Origin: Muribaculaceae bacterium
Lineage (GTDB): Bacteria; Bacteroidota; Bacteroidia; Bacteroidales; Muribaculaceae
Length of the DNA stretch: 7,413 bases
Assembly: GCA_020026215.1 (NCBI GenBank)
Contig: JAHHQT010000090.1
Coordinates: 1-7,413 of the forward strand
Reading direction: 5' to 3'
Shown here: positions 6,223 through 7,413 of the stretch, one piece after another
Numbering within the stretch: the stretch's first letter is position 1
Layout: every line of letters begins with the position of its first letter
The notes under the pieces: generated by a model
Database searches by the model: none
Told to the model about the DNA's origin: nothing
The model's input: the letters and a program-made list of their open reading frames with translations, nothing else
Made by a program: the position numbers and the translations under genes

Positions 6223-7413
6223 CTATAAAATCACTTTTTGAACTTTGCCATTTACACGTACGATGTACATGCCTGGTTGTTCCATTGCAATAGTCTTTTC
6301 AACTCCGTTGTAAACAACTTGTCCGTTGATATTGTAAACTGTTACCATTGCATTTTCATCAGCTTCAACGACGATGTTACCATTGACAACTTTGATGTTA
6401 ATGTCTTCGTTGCTTAGGTCTTCTACACCGGCTTCACCTGCAACAATGTTCAAGAATTTACCCCAATACTTATTTGCTTTGTAAGCATCAACTGATTCTG
6501 CTGGAACGGTAAGAGTTGCACTGTTATAGATGTTTGTCATAAATGGGTCTGTCGGATCCCAGATAGAAAGATTGAAATCAGGAACATTAACAGCTTTGAC
6601 TGTGATGTTTTTTATATTTGAGGCATCAACAAATGCACCGTCACCCAATTCCTTGAGGTTCTTGCCGAAAGAGACAGATTCCAATTTTGTACAGCCTGCA
6701 AAGGCTTTTTCACCTATAATTTCTACATTGTCCGGAATTTCAATGCTTGTCAAGTTAGCAGCCTTGTAGAAAGACCATGCCCCGATGATTTCGAGAGAAG
6801 TTGGGAATTTGACAGAAGCGATGTTTGAACCATAATAGTAGAACAAGTCGTTGGCGATTGTTTTTGTTCCTTCTTTGATTTCTACGTTTGTGCCTTGAGG
6901 CATACTGCCTTTGTATTTAAGAGCTACAGGACCTGCATAGATGATTCCGTCTGGTTGGTTGTTTAACCATGCTGTACTGTTAAATGCTGATGCGTCAATG
7001 TTTCTTAAATTGTCAGGGAATGTGATCTCAGACAATTTTGTACAACCGTTGAATGCCCAGTAACCGATAGATTCTACTGCGCTACCTAAATTGGCAGTAG
7101 TCAATTCTTGGCAGTCTTGGAAAGAGTAAGGAAGAATGTTTGTGATACCATTACCTAATGTTACGGTTTTCAATTTAGAACAACGAGACAAGACTGATTC
7201 ACCAATATAAGTTACGTTGTCTGGAATTGTCACAGAAGTCAATGCATCACAACCTGAGAATGCGTAGTCTGCAATTGAATCAACTTGGTTGCCGATTGTG
7301 ACAGTTTCCAAACCTTTACAATCACGGAATGCCCATGGTTGGATAGTTTTTACACTGTTTGGGATAACCACGGCTTTCAAGTTGGTACAATTTTCAAAGG
7401 CATATTTACCGAT
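6223..7413 (-). CDS. BspA-like leucine-rich-repeat (LRR_5) surface protein, 5' truncated by window edge
   Basis: This is the C-terminal 396 residues of a BspA-like protein, a Bacteroidetes family of secreted or surface proteins associated with adhesion or binding. The frame is open to the window's last base, so the N-terminus and signal peptide are outside; the TTG at 7378-7380 lies inside a repeat and is not a start. Eleven repeats of about 23 residues, of the form IGxxAFxGCxxLxxVxIPxxVxx, run from 7413 to about 6580. The seventh (6999-6859) is an enlarged 47-residue unit containing DGIIYAGPVALKYKG, an insertion typical of these proteins. A linker with VPAESVDAYKANKYWGKF follows. The last 59 residues (6402-6226) form a beta-rich tail with VTVYNINGQVVYNG and PGMYIVRVNGK, ending in KVQKVIL, which resembles type IX secretion sorting domains. 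The gene is monocistronic at its 3' end, with its own terminator. The ligand is unknown. The family call is firm; the secretion route is less sure. Confidence 0.92.
   Translation of the reverse strand: MGKYAFENCTNLKAVVIPNSVKTIQPWAFRDCKGLETVTIGNQVDSIADYAFSGCDALTSVTIPDNVTYIGESVLSRCSKLKTVTLGNGITNILPYSFQDCQELTTANLGSAVESIGYWAFNGCTKLSEITFPDNLRNIDASAFNSTAWLNNQPDGIIYAGPVALKYKGSMPQGTNVEIKEGTKTIANDLFYYYGSNIASVKFPTSLEIIGAWSFYKAANLTSIEIPDNVEIIGEKAFAGCTKLESVSFGKNLKELGDGAFVDASNIKNITVKAVNVPDFNLSIWDPTDPFMTNIYNSATLTVPAESVDAYKANKYWGKFLNIVAGEAGVEDLSNEDINIKVVNGNIVVEADENAMVTVYNINGQVVYNGVEKTIAMEQPGMYIVRVNGKVQKVIL
6226..6402 (-). other. C-terminal sorting-like domain of the repeat protein
   Basis: The final 59 residues follow the usual layout of Bacteroidetes C-terminal sorting tails: a strand (IKVVNGNIVVE), a central VYNINGQVVY strand pair, a PGMYIVRV strand and a short basic-hydrophobic end (KVQKVIL). 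Such tails direct proteins through the type IX secretion system where it exists. Many gut Bacteroidales carry similar tails without clear proof of that route, so the function here is inferred. Confidence 0.55.
6580..7413 (-). repeat. Array of 11 BspA-type leucine-rich repeats
   Basis: Within the surface-protein gene, 69-base units (23 residues) repeat in frame. Units 1-6 fill 7413-7000 with no length change. Unit 7 is enlarged to 141 bases (6999-6859), unit 8 has 72 bases (6858-6787), and units 9-11 return to 69 bases. Conservation is at the protein level (Ile-Gly at the start, Ala-Phe at 5-6, Cys at about 9, Leu at 12); the DNA copies have diverged, so this is an old array and not a recent tandem amplification. 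Confidence 0.85.

Noticed and set aside
7378..7380. TTG codon as the start of the leucine-rich-repeat gene
   Set aside because: The frame stays open to base 7413 and the upstream codons read IGKYAFENCTN, the beginning of another repeat, so the gene continues outside the window.

Overview
The window looks like chromosomal DNA from an anaerobic Bacteroidales bacterium of the Bacteroides/Prevotella type. The evidence is a BspA-like leucine-rich-repeat surface protein with a Bacteroidetes-style C-terminal tail, a GxDLY-type SGNH hydrolase, no Shine-Dalgarno sequences at the starts, low GC with very AT-rich spacers, and a fused ResB-CcsA cytochrome maturation protein. The genus cannot be fixed from the sequence alone.

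Layout. At the left edge (1-798, plus strand) is the 3' part of an SGNH hydrolase gene. A strong hairpin at 824-853 follows and can stop transcription from both sides. From 5840 down to 882 on the minus strand lies a tight two-gene operon. The first gene encodes an 855-residue, membrane-anchored c-type cytochrome with eleven CxxCH haem-binding motifs. Six bases later comes a 794-residue CcsBA protein that attaches haem to apocytochromes. A non-coding, strongly AT-rich stretch (5841-6164) precedes the operon and should hold its promoter. Beyond it, a perfect hairpin plus T-tract (6161-6194) ends a minus-strand BspA-like leucine-rich-repeat gene that runs off the right edge.

How the genes work together. 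The operon encodes both the multihaem electron-transfer protein and the machinery to put haem on it. The exported cytochrome needs eleven covalent haems, and CcsBA performs this outside the cytoplasmic membrane. There is no NrfA, NrfH, molybdoenzyme or other recognisable terminal reductase in the window, so the cytochrome is either a reductase itself or an electron conduit to an acceptor encoded elsewhere. This is the most interesting part of the window. The two flanking genes (hydrolase and surface protein) appear unrelated to it and are separated by terminators.
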